Numbered from the stretch's first letter, positions 18,227 through 27,611 are shown. The stretch is 64,000 nt of DNA from Dyadobacter fermentans (GCF_019924045.1 NZ_JAHXBN010000006.1:186001-250000), one strand, 5' to 3'. Made by a program: numbers and translations. Notes: a model not told the origin generated them from the letters alone.

Positions 18227-19249
18227 TCAGGCAGTCCAGCCCTGCGCCGTAAGCGGCACGCGGGAATCGCCCTTGGTGTGAAGCTCCACTTCGCCCTTTT
18301 TATCGGTGATATAACCGACAAACGTAATCTTGGGATTATTCTTGATCTGCTCGTAAGCCGATTGCGAAACCGTGAAAAGCAGCTCGTAATCTTCGCCGCC
18401 ATTCAATGCTGCGGTCGCCGCACCGATGTTCAGTTCGGAAGCCGCCAGGTAGGTCTGTTCGTCGATCGGCAGCCGCTCTTCGAAAATCACCGCGCCCACG
18501 CCCGATTGCGCGCATATATGCAGGAGATCGGAAGCGAGCCCGTCCGATAAGTCAATCATCGAAGTCGGTATCACCCCGGCTTCGTCGAGTTCGTAAACTA
18601 CGTCCATTCTCGCTTCGGGACGCAGCTGACGCTGGATCACGTAATCTTTTCCTTCGAGTTCCGGTTGCATATTCGGGTTTGCCAGGAACACCTGTTTTTC
18701 TCTTTCGAGCAATTGCAGGCCCATATAGGCTCCGCCCAGGTCACCCGTCACGCAAAGCAGGTCGTTCGGCTTTGCTGTATTCCTGTATGCGATTTTATCT
18801 TTTTTAACCTTACCAAAAACACTCACGGATATGATAAGCCCCGAACGCGAGGAAGTAGTGTCACCGCCTACGAGATCTACATTAAAATCCTTGCAGGCCA
18901 GCTTCATTCCCTCATAAAGCTCATCCACTGCTTCTACCGAAAAGCGATTGCTTAATGCGAGATTGACCGTAACCTGCCGCGGAATACCGTTCATAGCGGC
19001 AATATCGGAAATACCGGCTGCGATGATTTTATACCCAAGATGTTTGAGCGGGAAAAACGTAAGGTCGAAATGGATGCCTTCGAGAAACATATCTGTGGTT
19101 AGCAATCCGAATTCTTCGCCCAGATCGATCACCGCCGCATCATCGCCAATGCCCCTCACGGTATCGGGCAATGTAGTCCTTATTCCTTTATTTATTCTTT
19201 GAATCAGCCCGAATTCCCCCAGGCTGCTTATTTCAGTTCTTGTTTCCAT
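18227..19249 (-). CDS. thiL: Thiamine-monophosphate kinase
   Basis: ThiL phosphorylates thiamine monophosphate to the active cofactor thiamine diphosphate. The 340-residue protein carries the family N-terminus GEFGLIQRINKG and the metal/ATP loop VRGIGDDAAVIDLG. It also has LLTTDMFLEGIHFDLTFFPLKHLGYKIIAAGISDIAAMNG, VGGDTTSSRSGLIISVSVFG and MIDLSDGLASDLLHIC. All are expected for AIR-synthase-fold ThiL. It is monocistronic, with terminators on both sides. Confidence 0.95.
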   Translation of the reverse strand: METRTEISSLGEFGLIQRINKGIRTTLPDTVRGIGDDAAVIDLGEEFGLLTTDMFLEGIHFDLTFFPLKHLGYKIIAAGISDIAAMNGIPRQVTVNLALSNRFSVEAVDELYEGMKLACKDFNVDLVGGDTTSSRSGLIISVSVFGKVKKDKIAYRNTAKPNDLLCVTGDLGGAYMGLQLLEREKQVFLANPNMQPELEGKDYVIQRQLRPEARMDVVYELDEAGVIPTSMIDLSDGLASDLLHICAQSGVGAVIFEERLPIDEQTYLAASELNIGAATAALNGGEDYELLFTVSQSAYEQIKNNPKITFVGYITDKKGEVELHTKGDSRVPLTAQGWTA

Positions 19250-19270
19250 GCCGCAAAATTAGACAAAAAA

Positions 19271-19303
19271 GCGAAGCCATTCCCGCATTGGAAATGGCTT
19301 CGC
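19271..19303 (-). terminator. Rho-independent terminator after the small lipoprotein gene
   Basis: An 11-bp perfect stem (GCGAAGCCATT / AATGGCTTCGC) is followed on the minus strand by TTTTTTGTCT, between the lipoprotein stop and the thiL start. Confidence 0.88.
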
Positions 19304-19330
19304 GATCGATATGCAATATTGACTTTCCGC

Positions 19331-19786
19331 TTACGGGTTGGTCAATGTGTATTCATTAATGGTATTTCCCGTTTTAGGACTTGCCGTGAGGCGTGTGAGC
19401 ACTACCCGCGAATCTTCCAACCCGCTGATCGTGAATTCCAGCTTACCTCCCGAACCGGTTGGTTGCGGCGTCAGGTTGGTGAGCACCAGTTTGGTATCGC
19501 CTTCCAGATCCCAGTTCCCTGTGAAGGTTTTTCCGTCAACATCGGTCAGGCTCACTGTTTTGGTACCGCCGGTGTTGGTAAGCGTCAGCCGGAAGCCGGA
19601 GTAAGCAGCTTCGATGTTGCCGGAACCGCCACGGGTATAAACCACCGTCGCACCGTGCTTAACAGATTCTGCCGTCCAAGCCTTTGCGATCCTTTCAGAT
19701 ACAGGCGCAACTTTCTTTTTGCAGCCGGCAGCCAACAGCCCCAGAATCATCACTGAACACCAAAGAAGAGCGTAACTTTTTCTCAT
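19331..19786 (-). CDS. Small lipoprotein of unknown function (151 aa)
   Basis: A lipoprotein signal peptide ends at LLAAGC (cysteine about residue 22), followed by KKK, so it is probably not surface-exported. The rest is rich in beta-strand patterns (YSGFRLTLTNTGGTKTVSLTDVDGKTFTGNWDLEGDTKLVLTNL), resembling the lipocalin-like or DUF5004-type lipoproteins of Bacteroidota, but this is a loose resemblance. No catalytic motif is visible. Confidence 0.65.
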   Translation of the reverse strand: MRKSYALLWCSVMILGLLAAGCKKKVAPVSERIAKAWTAESVKHGATVVYTRGGSGNIEAAYSGFRLTLTNTGGTKTVSLTDVDGKTFTGNWDLEGDTKLVLTNLTPQPTGSGGKLEFTISGLEDSRVVLTRLTASPKTGNTINEYTLTNP

Positions 19787-19925
19787 ATTTTATTTTTCGT
19801 GAATGTCTTTTCAAAACGCCAAGTTCTTACTTTTTAGTCTTATAATCAAAATATTCATCGCAGATCGTTTTCTAAATTTTCCAACGGAATACCCTTATCG
19901 CTAAATTGCGCGCTAAAACAATATA

Positions 19926-20162
19926 ATGAAAGTATATACCAGGGCACAACTGGCGCTTCGCAATGGGCAGGACCGGGAAGAAATATGGTGTGCATATAAA
20001 GGAATGATTTATGATGTAAGCTCCTCGCGGCTCTGGCGTAATGGCCACCATTACGAGCACTGGGCAGGCCAGGACCTCACCAAAGAACTCGGCGACGCCC
20101 CCCATACCGAACGCGTTTTTGAGCGGTTCAATATCATCGGCAAGCTGCAATTATCCGAATAA
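19926..20162 (+). CDS. Cytochrome b5-like heme-binding protein (78 aa)
   Basis: The sequence has the small cytochrome b5/steroid-binding pattern: YTRAQLALRNGQDREEIWCAYKGMIYDVSSS, then histidines H41, H42 and H45 in NGHHYEHWAGQDLT and H60 in DAPHTERVFE, candidate heme ligands. No signal peptide or membrane anchor is present, so it should be cytoplasmic. The next gene follows 20 bases after the stop. A redox role is inferred from the family; its partner is unknown. Confidence 0.75.
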   Translation: MKVYTRAQLALRNGQDREEIWCAYKGMIYDVSSSRLWRNGHHYEHWAGQDLTKELGDAPHTERVFERFNIIGKLQLSE

Positions 20163-20182
20163 CCCAATTGAAAGATTCCCAT

Positions 20183-21052
20183 ATGTCTTCCAAATATATC
20201 CTCATTGCCGACAGCGGTTCTACCAAAACAGACTGGGCTTACATTCAAATGGAAACCGGCAATTATCAAACGGTGCAGTCCGCGGGCATTAATCCCTTTT
20301 ATCAGACCACGGAGGAGATTATCCCCGTCCTGCAAAGCGAGGTCGTGCCCGGCATCGGCGGAGATATTGAGGAAATCCATTTTTACGGTGCCGGGTGTGC
20401 CAACGAGCAGTCCAGTTTGCCTGTTACCAATGCCTTGAAGCATTGTTTTCGCTCCGCCAAGGCTGTGGAAGTGGCTTCGGACATGCTTGGCGCCGCTCGC
20501 GGGCTATGCGGGCATGAACCCGGGCTTGCGTGCATATTAGGCACAGGCGCGAACAATGCGTTTTTCGATGGCAGCCGTATCACGCATTCGATCGGCTCGC
20601 TGGGTTTCTGGCTGGGCGACGAGGGTAGCGGCTCCTACCTGGGTAAGACGTTGGTCGTGCATTACCTTCAAAACGAGCTGCCGGAGGATCTTCACGAAAG
20701 TTTTACCAGGGAATATCCCGGCCTCGACCGCCTTACCGTGCTCGATCATGCCTACAAAAAGCCTTATCCGAACCGGTACTTTGCTTCGTATTCCAAATTC
20801 ATTGCTGAAAATCGTACCCATGAATTCATTCGGGATTTGCTCAGTAATGCATTCGGGTTATTTGTAAAAAAATACGTTTTGAAACATGCGCATGCGGCAC
20901 AGTATCCCGTGCATTTCACCGGTTCGATCGCCTATTATTACCAGGATATTCTTCGGATGGTGCTGGAAAATAATGGTTTGAAAGCCGGCCGCATTTTGAA
21001 ATCGCCTTTGGAAGGGTTGATCGGTTACCATCTCACCGATTTGAAAGCTTAA
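20183..21052 (+). CDS. BadF/BadG-type sugar kinase, probably N-acetylglucosamine kinase-like
   Basis: The ATPase fold of the sugar kinase/Hsp70/actin superfamily is shown by the N-terminal phosphate loop LIADSGSTKTDWAYI, the ILGTGANNAFFDG segment, and GDEGSGSYLGKTLV near residue 150. The start MSSKYILIADSG is chosen over an ATG 15 bases upstream because it places the phosphate loop at its usual distance. Bacteroidota proteins of this type are usually annotated as N-acetylglucosamine kinases. Substrate assignment is inference. Co-transcription with the cytochrome b5-like gene is likely. Confidence 0.82.
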   Translation: MSSKYILIADSGSTKTDWAYIQMETGNYQTVQSAGINPFYQTTEEIIPVLQSEVVPGIGGDIEEIHFYGAGCANEQSSLPVTNALKHCFRSAKAVEVASDMLGAARGLCGHEPGLACILGTGANNAFFDGSRITHSIGSLGFWLGDEGSGSYLGKTLVVHYLQNELPEDLHESFTREYPGLDRLTVLDHAYKKPYPNRYFASYSKFIAENRTHEFIRDLLSNAFGLFVKKYVLKHAHAAQYPVHFTGSIAYYYQDILRMVLENNGLKAGRILKSPLEGLIGYHLTDLKA

Positions 21053-21055
21053 AAA

Positions 21056-21114
21056 GTTAATGAAATGTTAAACAGCGCAACGCCGGTCATGTTAAGGCTG
21101 GCACGGCTGTTTAA
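21056..21114 (+). promoter_or_regulatory. Direct GTTAA repeats and a stem-loop upstream of the two-component genes
   Basis: GTTAA occurs at 21056-21060 and 21067-21071, 11 bases apart, and again at 21091-21095. The 11-base period is typical of OmpR/PhoB-family binding sites. TTAAACAGC / GCTGTTTAA (21068-21076 and 21106-21114) also forms a 9-bp stem that could end the kinase transcript. Confidence 0.35.
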
Positions 21115-21157
21115 TTGAACGAATGGCCGTATATTTATTGGTCATTTCGAGTTAGTT

Positions 21158-22408
21158 ATGTCAAGACGTACCATTCAATCCCTCACGGTTTTTTCTGCAT
21201 TGCTCATTATCGGCGTCGTTATCACGCAGATTTACTGGGTAAAACAGGCGCTCGACCTCCGGCACCGGCAGTTCAACCAGAATGCCCATATAGCCTTGCA
21301 GGATGTAGCCGGAAAACTTGCCCACGTGTGCGGGGTAATGCAAACCACCAATCCCGTGGAGCAGCTTTCACCGGAGTATTTCCTGGTGAATACCAATGCC
21401 ACCACCCAGCCCGAAATGCTGGAACATTTTATCAAGGACAGTTTTCAGAAACATAACCTGATCACCAATTTCGAGATCGGGATTTACGATTGTACGACCA
21501 ACCGCATTCGTTACGCCATGTCGTTGAGTACGAAGAATAACGATAAAATTCCCGCCAAAACGACCAACTGGGTTAAAACCGACAAATACCCCTACTACTT
21601 CGGCGTGCGCTTCCCCGAGCAAGAAACCTATTTCGCGGGCAGTATCAATGGGGCCATCTGGTCATCGGCGCTGGTCATGGTGGCGGTGTCGTTCTTTGCC
21701 TATGCATTGTTTGTGATTTTGAGGCAAAAACAGCTGTCGGAAGTGCAGCGGGATTTTGTCAATAATATGACTCACGAGCTGCAAACGCCTATTTCGACTA
21801 TCCGCATTGCGGCCGACGTGCTGAATTCCGACAATATCGTATCCCAACCCGTGCGGCATAAGCGCTATGTGCAGATCGTTCAGGACGAGATCCTCCGCTT
21901 GCAGGGCCAGGTGGAAATGGTACTATCCATGGCCAAAGCCGAACGCGATGCACTGCATTTGCAAAAAGAACGGCTCGACGCCCGGCAGATGATCGAATCG
22001 ATTCTGCTGCCGTATGAAGAAAAGGTGCGTTTCCAGGCCAATGCAACTAACAGTATGATCGACGCCGACCCGTTCCACCTCCGCTGCCTGATCAGCAACC
22101 TCGTCGATAATGCATTGAAATATTCCGATGATGTGCCGGATGTGGTGGTGGAGACATACAATAAAGGCAATAACCTCGTTATAGCTGTCCGCGACCAGGG
22201 TATTGGCATCGCGCCCGAATACCAGAAGAAGGTTTTCAACCAGTTTTTTCGCATCCCTTACGGCGATGTGCATAATGTGAAAGGCTTCGGGATCGGTTTG
22301 AGTTATGTCAAACAGATCGTCCGCGCACACCGCTGGCACCTCGGACTGGAAAGCGCCCTGGGCAAAGGCAGTACATTTAAAATCACTATTCCGCAGAAAC
22401 ACGCTTGA
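21158..22408 (+). CDS. Sensor histidine kinase (RprX-like)
   Basis: This inner-membrane sensor has transmembrane helices at about 10-28 and 167-188 around a periplasmic domain of roughly 140 residues with no recognised fold. The dimerisation/phosphoacceptor box has H206 in FVNNMTHELQTPISTIRIA. The ATP-binding domain shows the N-box ISNLVDNALKYS, the G1 box VRDQGIGIAPEYQ, the F-box VFNQFFRIP and the G2 region GFGIGLSYVKQIV. It shares one base with the start of its response regulator gene, so the two are coupled. The organisation matches the Bacteroidota RprXY-type pairs; the stimulus is unknown. Confidence 0.93.
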   Translation: MSRRTIQSLTVFSALLIIGVVITQIYWVKQALDLRHRQFNQNAHIALQDVAGKLAHVCGVMQTTNPVEQLSPEYFLVNTNATTQPEMLEHFIKDSFQKHNLITNFEIGIYDCTTNRIRYAMSLSTKNNDKIPAKTTNWVKTDKYPYYFGVRFPEQETYFAGSINGAIWSSALVMVAVSFFAYALFVILRQKQLSEVQRDFVNNMTHELQTPISTIRIAADVLNSDNIVSQPVRHKRYVQIVQDEILRLQGQVEMVLSMAKAERDALHLQKERLDARQMIESILLPYEEKVRFQANATNSMIDADPFHLRCLISNLVDNALKYSDDVPDVVVETYNKGNNLVIAVRDQGIGIAPEYQKKVFNQFFRIPYGDVHNVKGFGIGLSYVKQIVRAHRWHLGLESALGKGSTFKITIPQKHA

Positions 22409-23094
22409 TGAAAAAGAGAATCCTGTACGTCGAAGACGACCCCAATCTGGCATTTGCTACCAAGGATAACCTCGAACAATACGATTACGAAGTCGTACAC
22501 GCGACGGACGGCGCCGAAGCGCTGGAATTTTTCGGAAAAGAACATTTCGACATTTGCGTGCTCGACATCATGCTGCCCAAAATGGATGGCTTTACATTGG
22601 CGGAGAAAATTCGCGCCTCCGACAGCCAGGTGCCTATTCTGTTCCTTTCCGCGCGATCGATGCAGGAGGACAAGATCAAAGGCCTTAAACTCGGCGCCGA
22701 CGATTATGTTACCAAACCATTCAGTATCGAGGAGCTCAAACTCCGGATCGACGTGTTCCTCCGCCGCAGCAAAGCCGATTCGATACTCGTCGTAAAACCC
22801 GGCAGCAAACAGATCGGGAAATATGTATTTGATTTTCAGAAACTGACATTGACACTCGACGGCAAATCGCAAAGCCTCACATTCCGCGAAGCCGAAGTAC
22901 TGAAATTCATGGCCGAACGCACCGATCAGGTGATCCGCCGCGACGAGCTTTTGAAGGCCATCTGGGGCGACGACGACTATTTTATGGGCCGTAGCCTCGA
23001 TGTTTTTATTTCGAGATTACGCAAATATCTTTCGGGCGACCCGGATATTCGCATTGATAATGTGCACGGTGTGGGTTTCAGGATGAGATGGTAA
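22408..23094 (+). CDS. OmpR-family response regulator (RprY-like)
   Basis: The receiver domain has the acidic pair at E9-D11 (VEDD), phospho-acceptor D53 in CVLDIMLPKMDG and K103 in YVTKPF. The C-terminal winged helix shows LTFREAEVLKFMAERTDQVIRRDELLKAIWGDDDYFMGRSLDVFISRLRKYL. The ATG at 22408 shares its first base with the kinase stop codon (TGATG); a TTG one codon earlier is less likely. It should bind direct repeats as a dimer, and the 11-base GTTAA repeats upstream of the kinase gene are candidate autoregulatory sites. Confidence 0.95.
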   Translation: MKKRILYVEDDPNLAFATKDNLEQYDYEVVHATDGAEALEFFGKEHFDICVLDIMLPKMDGFTLAEKIRASDSQVPILFLSARSMQEDKIKGLKLGADDYVTKPFSIEELKLRIDVFLRRSKADSILVVKPGSKQIGKYVFDFQKLTLTLDGKSQSLTFREAEVLKFMAERTDQVIRRDELLKAIWGDDDYFMGRSLDVFISRLRKYLSGDPDIRIDNVHGVGFRMRW

Positions 23095-23129
23095 AATGGA
23101 GTTTTTTTGAAAATTTGTTTTGCCGTTAC

Positions 23130-23160
23130 TTGCTCAACAAAAATTAATTACGCATCTTTG
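23130..23160 (+). promoter_or_regulatory. Candidate promoter of rpmB
   Basis: TTG at 23130-23132 and CATCTTTG at 23153-23160 are separated by 20 bases, close to the Bacteroidota consensus. Transcription would start about 20 bases before the rpmB start codon. Confidence 0.5.
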
Positions 23161-23187
23161 CACCCTCATTTGGAAAAATTGTAAGTC

Positions 23188-23427
23188 ATGGCTAAGGTTT
23201 GTCAAATAACAGGTAAAAGAACTCGCGTCGGAAATAACGTTTCCCACGCTAACAATAAAACAAAACGTAAATTCTTCCCGAATTTGCAAAAGAAACGTTT
23301 CTTCCTTCCTTCATCAGGAGAATGGGTTACGTTGAAAGTAGCAGCTTCTGCTCTTCGTACCATCAACAAAAACGGTATCGAAGCAACTATACAAAAAGCA
23401 TACGACAAAGGAACGCTTACGTTCTAA
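23188..23427 (+). CDS. rpmB: 50S ribosomal protein L28
   Basis: The 79-residue protein has the characteristic beginning MAKVCQITGKRTRVGNNVSHANNKTKR and the lysine/arginine-rich core expected of bL28, a structural protein of the large ribosomal subunit. The zinc-binding cysteines of some L28 proteins are not all present. The C-terminus KAYDKGTLTF is typical for Bacteroidota. It has its own promoter and terminator. Confidence 0.98.
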   Translation: MAKVCQITGKRTRVGNNVSHANNKTKRKFFPNLQKKRFFLPSSGEWVTLKVAASALRTINKNGIEATIQKAYDKGTLTF

Positions 23428-23451
23428 AAGGAATTTTACGAATTTATTTGG

Positions 23452-23487
23452 AAAAGGACTTTCCTCCGATCGGGAAGTCCTTTTTTT
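23452..23487 (+). terminator. Rho-independent terminator after rpmB
   Basis: AAAAGGACTTTCC pairs with GGGAAGTCCTTTT around a short loop and ends in seven T residues, 25 bases past the rpmB stop. Confidence 0.85.
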
Positions 23488-23518
23488 CGTGGATTGATTA
23501 TTCCAGACAAATTCCGTG

Positions 23519-24010
23519 ATGGCAGCAACCGGCCAGGTCTTTCTGTTGTTAGGCTCCAACCTCGGCGATCGCCCGCAGGTGCTCGCAGCCGCACGTAAAG
23601 CCATTGCCGAACAGGCCGGAAGCATCACCTGTCAGTCGGCGATCTACGAAACCGCTCCCTGGGGCATTACCGATCAGCCGGGATTCCTTAACCAGGTACT
23701 CGAAATTACCACCTCCCTCCTGCCTGAGGATTTGCTCAGGATCATTCTCAACATCGAGCACGACCTCGGGCGCGTACGTTACGAGCGCTGGGGCGCACGT
23801 GTGATCGATATCGACATTTTGTATTTCGGGCAAACCGTCATGGATTCCGCCCGGCTTACCTTACCGCACCCACGCATTCAGGACCGCCGTTTTGTATTGG
23901 CGCCGCTGGCTGAGATCGCACCCGATTTTATTCATCCCCTTTTTCAAAAAACCTCCTCCCAATTACTGGAGCAATGCGCCGACACATCCGCCGTGTCAAA
24001 AATACCTTGA
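23519..24010 (+). CDS. folK: 2-amino-4-hydroxy-6-hydroxymethyldihydropteridine pyrophosphokinase
   Basis: FolK transfers pyrophosphate to the pterin precursor in folate synthesis. The 163-residue protein contains FLLLGSNLGDR at the N-terminus, AIYETAPWGITDQPGFLNQV, and the catalytic-site signature RYERWGARVIDIDILYFG with the metal-binding D.D residues, then LPHPRIQDRRFVLAPLAEIAPDF. The ATG at 23519 is preferred to a GTG one codon earlier. Confidence 0.96.
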   Translation: MAATGQVFLLLGSNLGDRPQVLAAARKAIAEQAGSITCQSAIYETAPWGITDQPGFLNQVLEITTSLLPEDLLRIILNIEHDLGRVRYERWGARVIDIDILYFGQTVMDSARLTLPHPRIQDRRFVLAPLAEIAPDFIHPLFQKTSSQLLEQCADTSAVSKIP

Positions 24011-24187
24011 AATAGTACTATAAGCGGTTTCAGTGTTTCATTTCCGGTGTAAAGCCATTTATTCAGGTTTTTTATCAGTTCATCATTTTTTGCTGTCTTT
24101 TTAGGCTGATTAACACGTGCTTTGTCGGACCTCTCAAAAAATGTCGAAATATTTTTTAGTCATTGGAAGGGGTATATCCACATTGAG

Positions 24188-24218
24188 TTGTCAAGGAGAA
24201 AAGGAAAAATTCAATTTG
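24188..24218 (+). promoter_or_regulatory. Candidate promoter of the TonB receptor gene
   Basis: TTG at 24188-24190 and TCAATTTG at 24211-24218 are 20 bases apart. The remainder of the 24011-24287 gap is AT-rich with no frame or hairpin that I can support. Confidence 0.45.
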
Positions 24219-24288
24219 ATCGTCTGTAACAATGACTGCCTCCGTCGACAGCAACATAAACCAATTTGATAGTAAACAAATCCAGTCC

Positions 24289-26652
24289 ATGAAAAACAGA
24301 ATACTCAAATGCCTTCTATTAGCCTTGATCAGCCTGCCGGCTCTCGCACAGAACCGGCACTCGGTGAGTGGTTATGTGAAAGACAACTCGAATGGTGAAG
24401 GACTTATCGGCGTATCCGTTTACGTCCGCGAAGCCGAAACCGGCGTTGTTACGAACCCATATGGGTTTTATTCACTAACCCTCCCCGACGGCAAGTACAC
24501 GCTGGTATTTACCTATATCGGCTACCAGAAAGTGACCCGCGAAGTGGTACTCGATGGTGACAAGACCGTAAGCATTGAAATGGCCGACGAAAGCAACCAG
24601 CTAGCGGAAGTGACGATTTCAACACAAAAAGAGGATGAGAACGTGCGGAGCATCGAAATGTCGGTGAACAAGGTGGAAATGAAAACCATTCGCAAAATGC
24701 CTGCATTGCTCGGCGAGGTAGATTTGATCCGCAGTATTCAGCTGCTTCCCGGCGTGACGACCGTCGGTGAAGGCGCTTCGGGCTTCAACGTGCGTGGAGG
24801 AGATGTTTCTCAAAACCTGGTATTGCTCGATGAGGCGCCGGTTTACAACTCTTCCCACTTGTTCGGCTTTTTCTCGGTATTCAACCCGGATGCGGTGAAG
24901 GATGTGAAGCTCATCAAGGGCGGTATTCCCTCGCAATATGGCGGTCGTATTTCCTCCATTCTAGATGTGCGTATGAAGGAAGGTAATGCCAAGAAGCGCG
25001 AAATCAACGGCGGTATCGGTTCGATATTCTCCCGCCTGACTTACGAGCAGCCTTTTGCAAAAGGAAAAGGGTCTTTCATCGTGGCAGGTCGTCGTTCATA
25101 CATTGATATTCTGGCGAAACCTTTCCTGAACTCGGATTTGAAAGATTCGAAATTCTATTTCTATGATCTGACGGCGAAGGTGAATTACCAATTGGGTAAC
25201 AAGGATACCTTCTATGCCTCGGGTTATTTTGGAAAAGACGTATTCGGCGGTGGTGATTTCGGCTTCGGATGGGGCAACAAAACGGCCACAGCCCGCTGGA
25301 ACCACATTTTTTCCAATAAGCTCTTCATGAACCTGACTGGTTATTACAGCAACTACGACTATAACCTCGGCCAGAACCAGAACAAACCCGACGCGAAAGA
25401 TAAATTCGACTGGAAATCCAAGATCATCAGCACGAGTATCAAGCCTGATTTTACATTTTACATCACCCCCAACAACCAGTTGACCTTCGGCGGCCAGTAC
25501 ATTTATTATGATACACGCCCCGGAAAAGCGACGTTCGTTTCGGAAGGCGATATGCAAGACATCAGCCTTGAACCGCGCTATGCCGACGAATCTGCTTTAT
25601 ATATAGGTAATGAATTGAAATTCGGCGACCGCATTTCATTGCAGTATGGCGCGCGGTATTCCTACTTCCGCAGCCTCGGGCCAGCCACGGAATACGAGTA
25701 CGCCGACAAGGGCAAGGGTGTCCGCAGAGATCCGATTTTCCCGGGTACAGAATACAAAAGAGGTGATGTGATCAAGAGCTATGGCAACCTGGAACCGCGT
25801 GCGGCATTGAACATCGGTATCACCAGCAATGCGTCCATTAAAGCCAGCTATAACCGCACGTCTCAATACTTGCACTTGCTCTCCAACACAGCGGCCAGCT
25901 CGCCACTCGATGTCTGGACTTTGAGCGGCATCAATATCAAGCCCGAAAAGGCCGATCAGGTTGCATTAGGCTGGTTCCAGAACTTCAAGGATAATACCTA
26001 CGAGGCTTCTGTGGAGGTGTATTACAAAAAATTGTACAACCAGATCGATTATGTGCCGGCTTCTGACCTGCTTCTGAACGAATATTTCACCGGCGACCTG
26101 CTGTTTGGCAAAGGCCGCGCTTACGGGGCAGAATTTTATCTGAAGAAAAACAAAGGCAGACTGACCGGCTGGGTGAGCTACACATTGTCGAGAACTGAGC
26201 GTTTGGTAGAATCCATCAATAATGATGATTGGTTCCCTGCCCGCTTCGACAAACCGCATAACATTACCGCGGTAGCTATCTACGAACTGAACAAGCGTCT
26301 GTCACTTTCGTCCAACTTCACCATTCAAAGCGGTACGCCGGCAACTTTCCCGACCAACCGTTATAGCACCGGCGGCTTTGAGATTGGTAACAATTACAAT
26401 GGCTTGCGCAACAACAGCCGCATTCCGGCTTACCACCGCCTGGATTTGGCTGCGACATTGAAAGCGAAAAAGAAACTGTTTAAAGTAGGCGAGGGCGAAT
26501 GGGTATTCTCGGTGTATAATGTTTACAACCGTCGCAACCCGTTTTCGGTCTACACGAGAGTCAACGAGGATAACCCGCTCAAAACAGAGGCCGTACGTTA
26601 TTCGGTGATCGGAAACTTCATTCCTTCGGTGACTTATAACTTCAAATTCTGA
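24289..26652 (+). CDS. TonB-dependent outer membrane receptor with carboxypeptidase-like N-terminal domain
   Basis: The start MKNRILKCLLLALISLPALAQ gives a clean signal peptide; an in-frame ATG at 24232 adds 19 residues that would spoil it. A CarboxypepD_reg-like domain (about 23-110) precedes the plug (LLGEVDLIRSIQLLPGVTTVGEGASGFNVRGGDVSQNLVLLDEAPVYN). The C-terminal 550 residues are a beta-barrel ending in TYNFKF. No TonB box is obvious. It is followed directly by a DUF4249 lipoprotein gene, a pairing common in Bacteroidota; by analogy with SusCD the two may act together in uptake. The substrate is unknown. Confidence 0.92.
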   Translation: MKNRILKCLLLALISLPALAQNRHSVSGYVKDNSNGEGLIGVSVYVREAETGVVTNPYGFYSLTLPDGKYTLVFTYIGYQKVTREVVLDGDKTVSIEMADESNQLAEVTISTQKEDENVRSIEMSVNKVEMKTIRKMPALLGEVDLIRSIQLLPGVTTVGEGASGFNVRGGDVSQNLVLLDEAPVYNSSHLFGFFSVFNPDAVKDVKLIKGGIPSQYGGRISSILDVRMKEGNAKKREINGGIGSIFSRLTYEQPFAKGKGSFIVAGRRSYIDILAKPFLNSDLKDSKFYFYDLTAKVNYQLGNKDTFYASGYFGKDVFGGGDFGFGWGNKTATARWNHIFSNKLFMNLTGYYSNYDYNLGQNQNKPDAKDKFDWKSKIISTSIKPDFTFYITPNNQLTFGGQYIYYDTRPGKATFVSEGDMQDISLEPRYADESALYIGNELKFGDRISLQYGARYSYFRSLGPATEYEYADKGKGVRRDPIFPGTEYKRGDVIKSYGNLEPRAALNIGITSNASIKASYNRTSQYLHLLSNTAASSPLDVWTLSGINIKPEKADQVALGWFQNFKDNTYEASVEVYYKKLYNQIDYVPASDLLLNEYFTGDLLFGKGRAYGAEFYLKKNKGRLTGWVSYTLSRTERLVESINNDDWFPARFDKPHNITAVAIYELNKRLSLSSNFTIQSGTPATFPTNRYSTGGFEIGNNYNGLRNNSRIPAYHRLDLAATLKAKKKLFKVGEGEWVFSVYNVYNRRNPFSVYTRVNEDNPLKTEAVRYSVIGNFIPSVTYNFKF

Positions 26653-26687
26653 CACCAGCAAACTGAAATCACGCCAGAAAAACTGCA

Positions 26688-27611
26688 ATGATGAAAACAT
26701 TAAAATATATCAAATACCCTGCATTGTTCGCGCTTGCATTGATGTCCCTCACAAGCTGCGAGGATGTGATAGACCTCGATACGGCGAACGGCCCTTCTCA
26801 GCTCGTGGTAGACGCCTGGCTTACCAACCAACCCGGTGAGCAAGCTATTAAATTGTCTTGGTCGCAAGCTTATTTCGACAATAATACCCCCAAACCAGTG
26901 CTGGGCGCACAAGTAACCGTTACCGACGACAAAGGTAAGGTTTACAAATTCGAGGACACCGACGGCGACGGCAAGTATACCTGGGGTAAAACCACTACCG
27001 ACACCCTCGGACACGTAGGAAGCACCTACTCCCTCAAAGTCGTGAACGGCACCGACACCTTCACCGCCGAGTCCGAACTGAAACGCGTACCAACTGTGGA
27101 TTCGGTGGTATATCGCCATGAAAAATGGCCTTTCGAGCCCGATAAAGGGCCTCGCGAAGGTTTTGTGGCGTCATTCTACGCCCGGGATCTGGAAGGCGTA
27201 GGCGATACTTACTGGATCAAACCGGTAATCCGCGGAAAAGCAGTGGTAGACAAGGCAGCCAATATTTCCATTGCCTACGACGCTGCATTCGGTGCCGGCG
27301 CGCCATCCGACGGGCTGATATTCATCCTTCCGTTACGCGAATCGATCACCACCGACTCATTGTATTCGGCAGGAGCGCAAATAGGTGTCGAGCTGCACAG
27401 CATTACCTACGAGGCATTCGAGTTCCTCAAACAAGTGAACGAGCAAGGTACGAATGGCGGGTTGTTCGCTACCCCGATCGCCAACGTCCGGTCTAATATC
27501 ATCAATGCGGATCCCAAGGGCCCCAAAGCGCTCGGATTTTTCAGCACATCGGCCGTGAGTCGCATGGAAACGGTGATTGACCCGGAAAAAGCCCGCCCCG
27601 ACAACGATTAA
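26688..27611 (+). CDS. DUF4249 domain lipoprotein
   Basis: A lipoprotein signal ends at LMSLTSC, followed by EDVIDLDT, whose acidic residues suit surface export. The body shows the DUF4249 pattern LVVDAWLTNQPGEQAIKLSWSQAYFDNNTPKPVLGAQVTVTDDKG and repeated beta-rich stretches. The partner receptor gene ends 35 bases upstream. Function is not known; it probably serves as the extracellular substrate-binding or lid component of that receptor. Confidence 0.85.
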   Translation: MMKTLKYIKYPALFALALMSLTSCEDVIDLDTANGPSQLVVDAWLTNQPGEQAIKLSWSQAYFDNNTPKPVLGAQVTVTDDKGKVYKFEDTDGDGKYTWGKTTTDTLGHVGSTYSLKVVNGTDTFTAESELKRVPTVDSVVYRHEKWPFEPDKGPREGFVASFYARDLEGVGDTYWIKPVIRGKAVVDKAANISIAYDAAFGAGAPSDGLIFILPLRESITTDSLYSAGAQIGVELHSITYEAFEFLKQVNEQGTNGGLFATPIANVRSNIINADPKGPKALGFFSTSAVSRMETVIDPEKARPDND

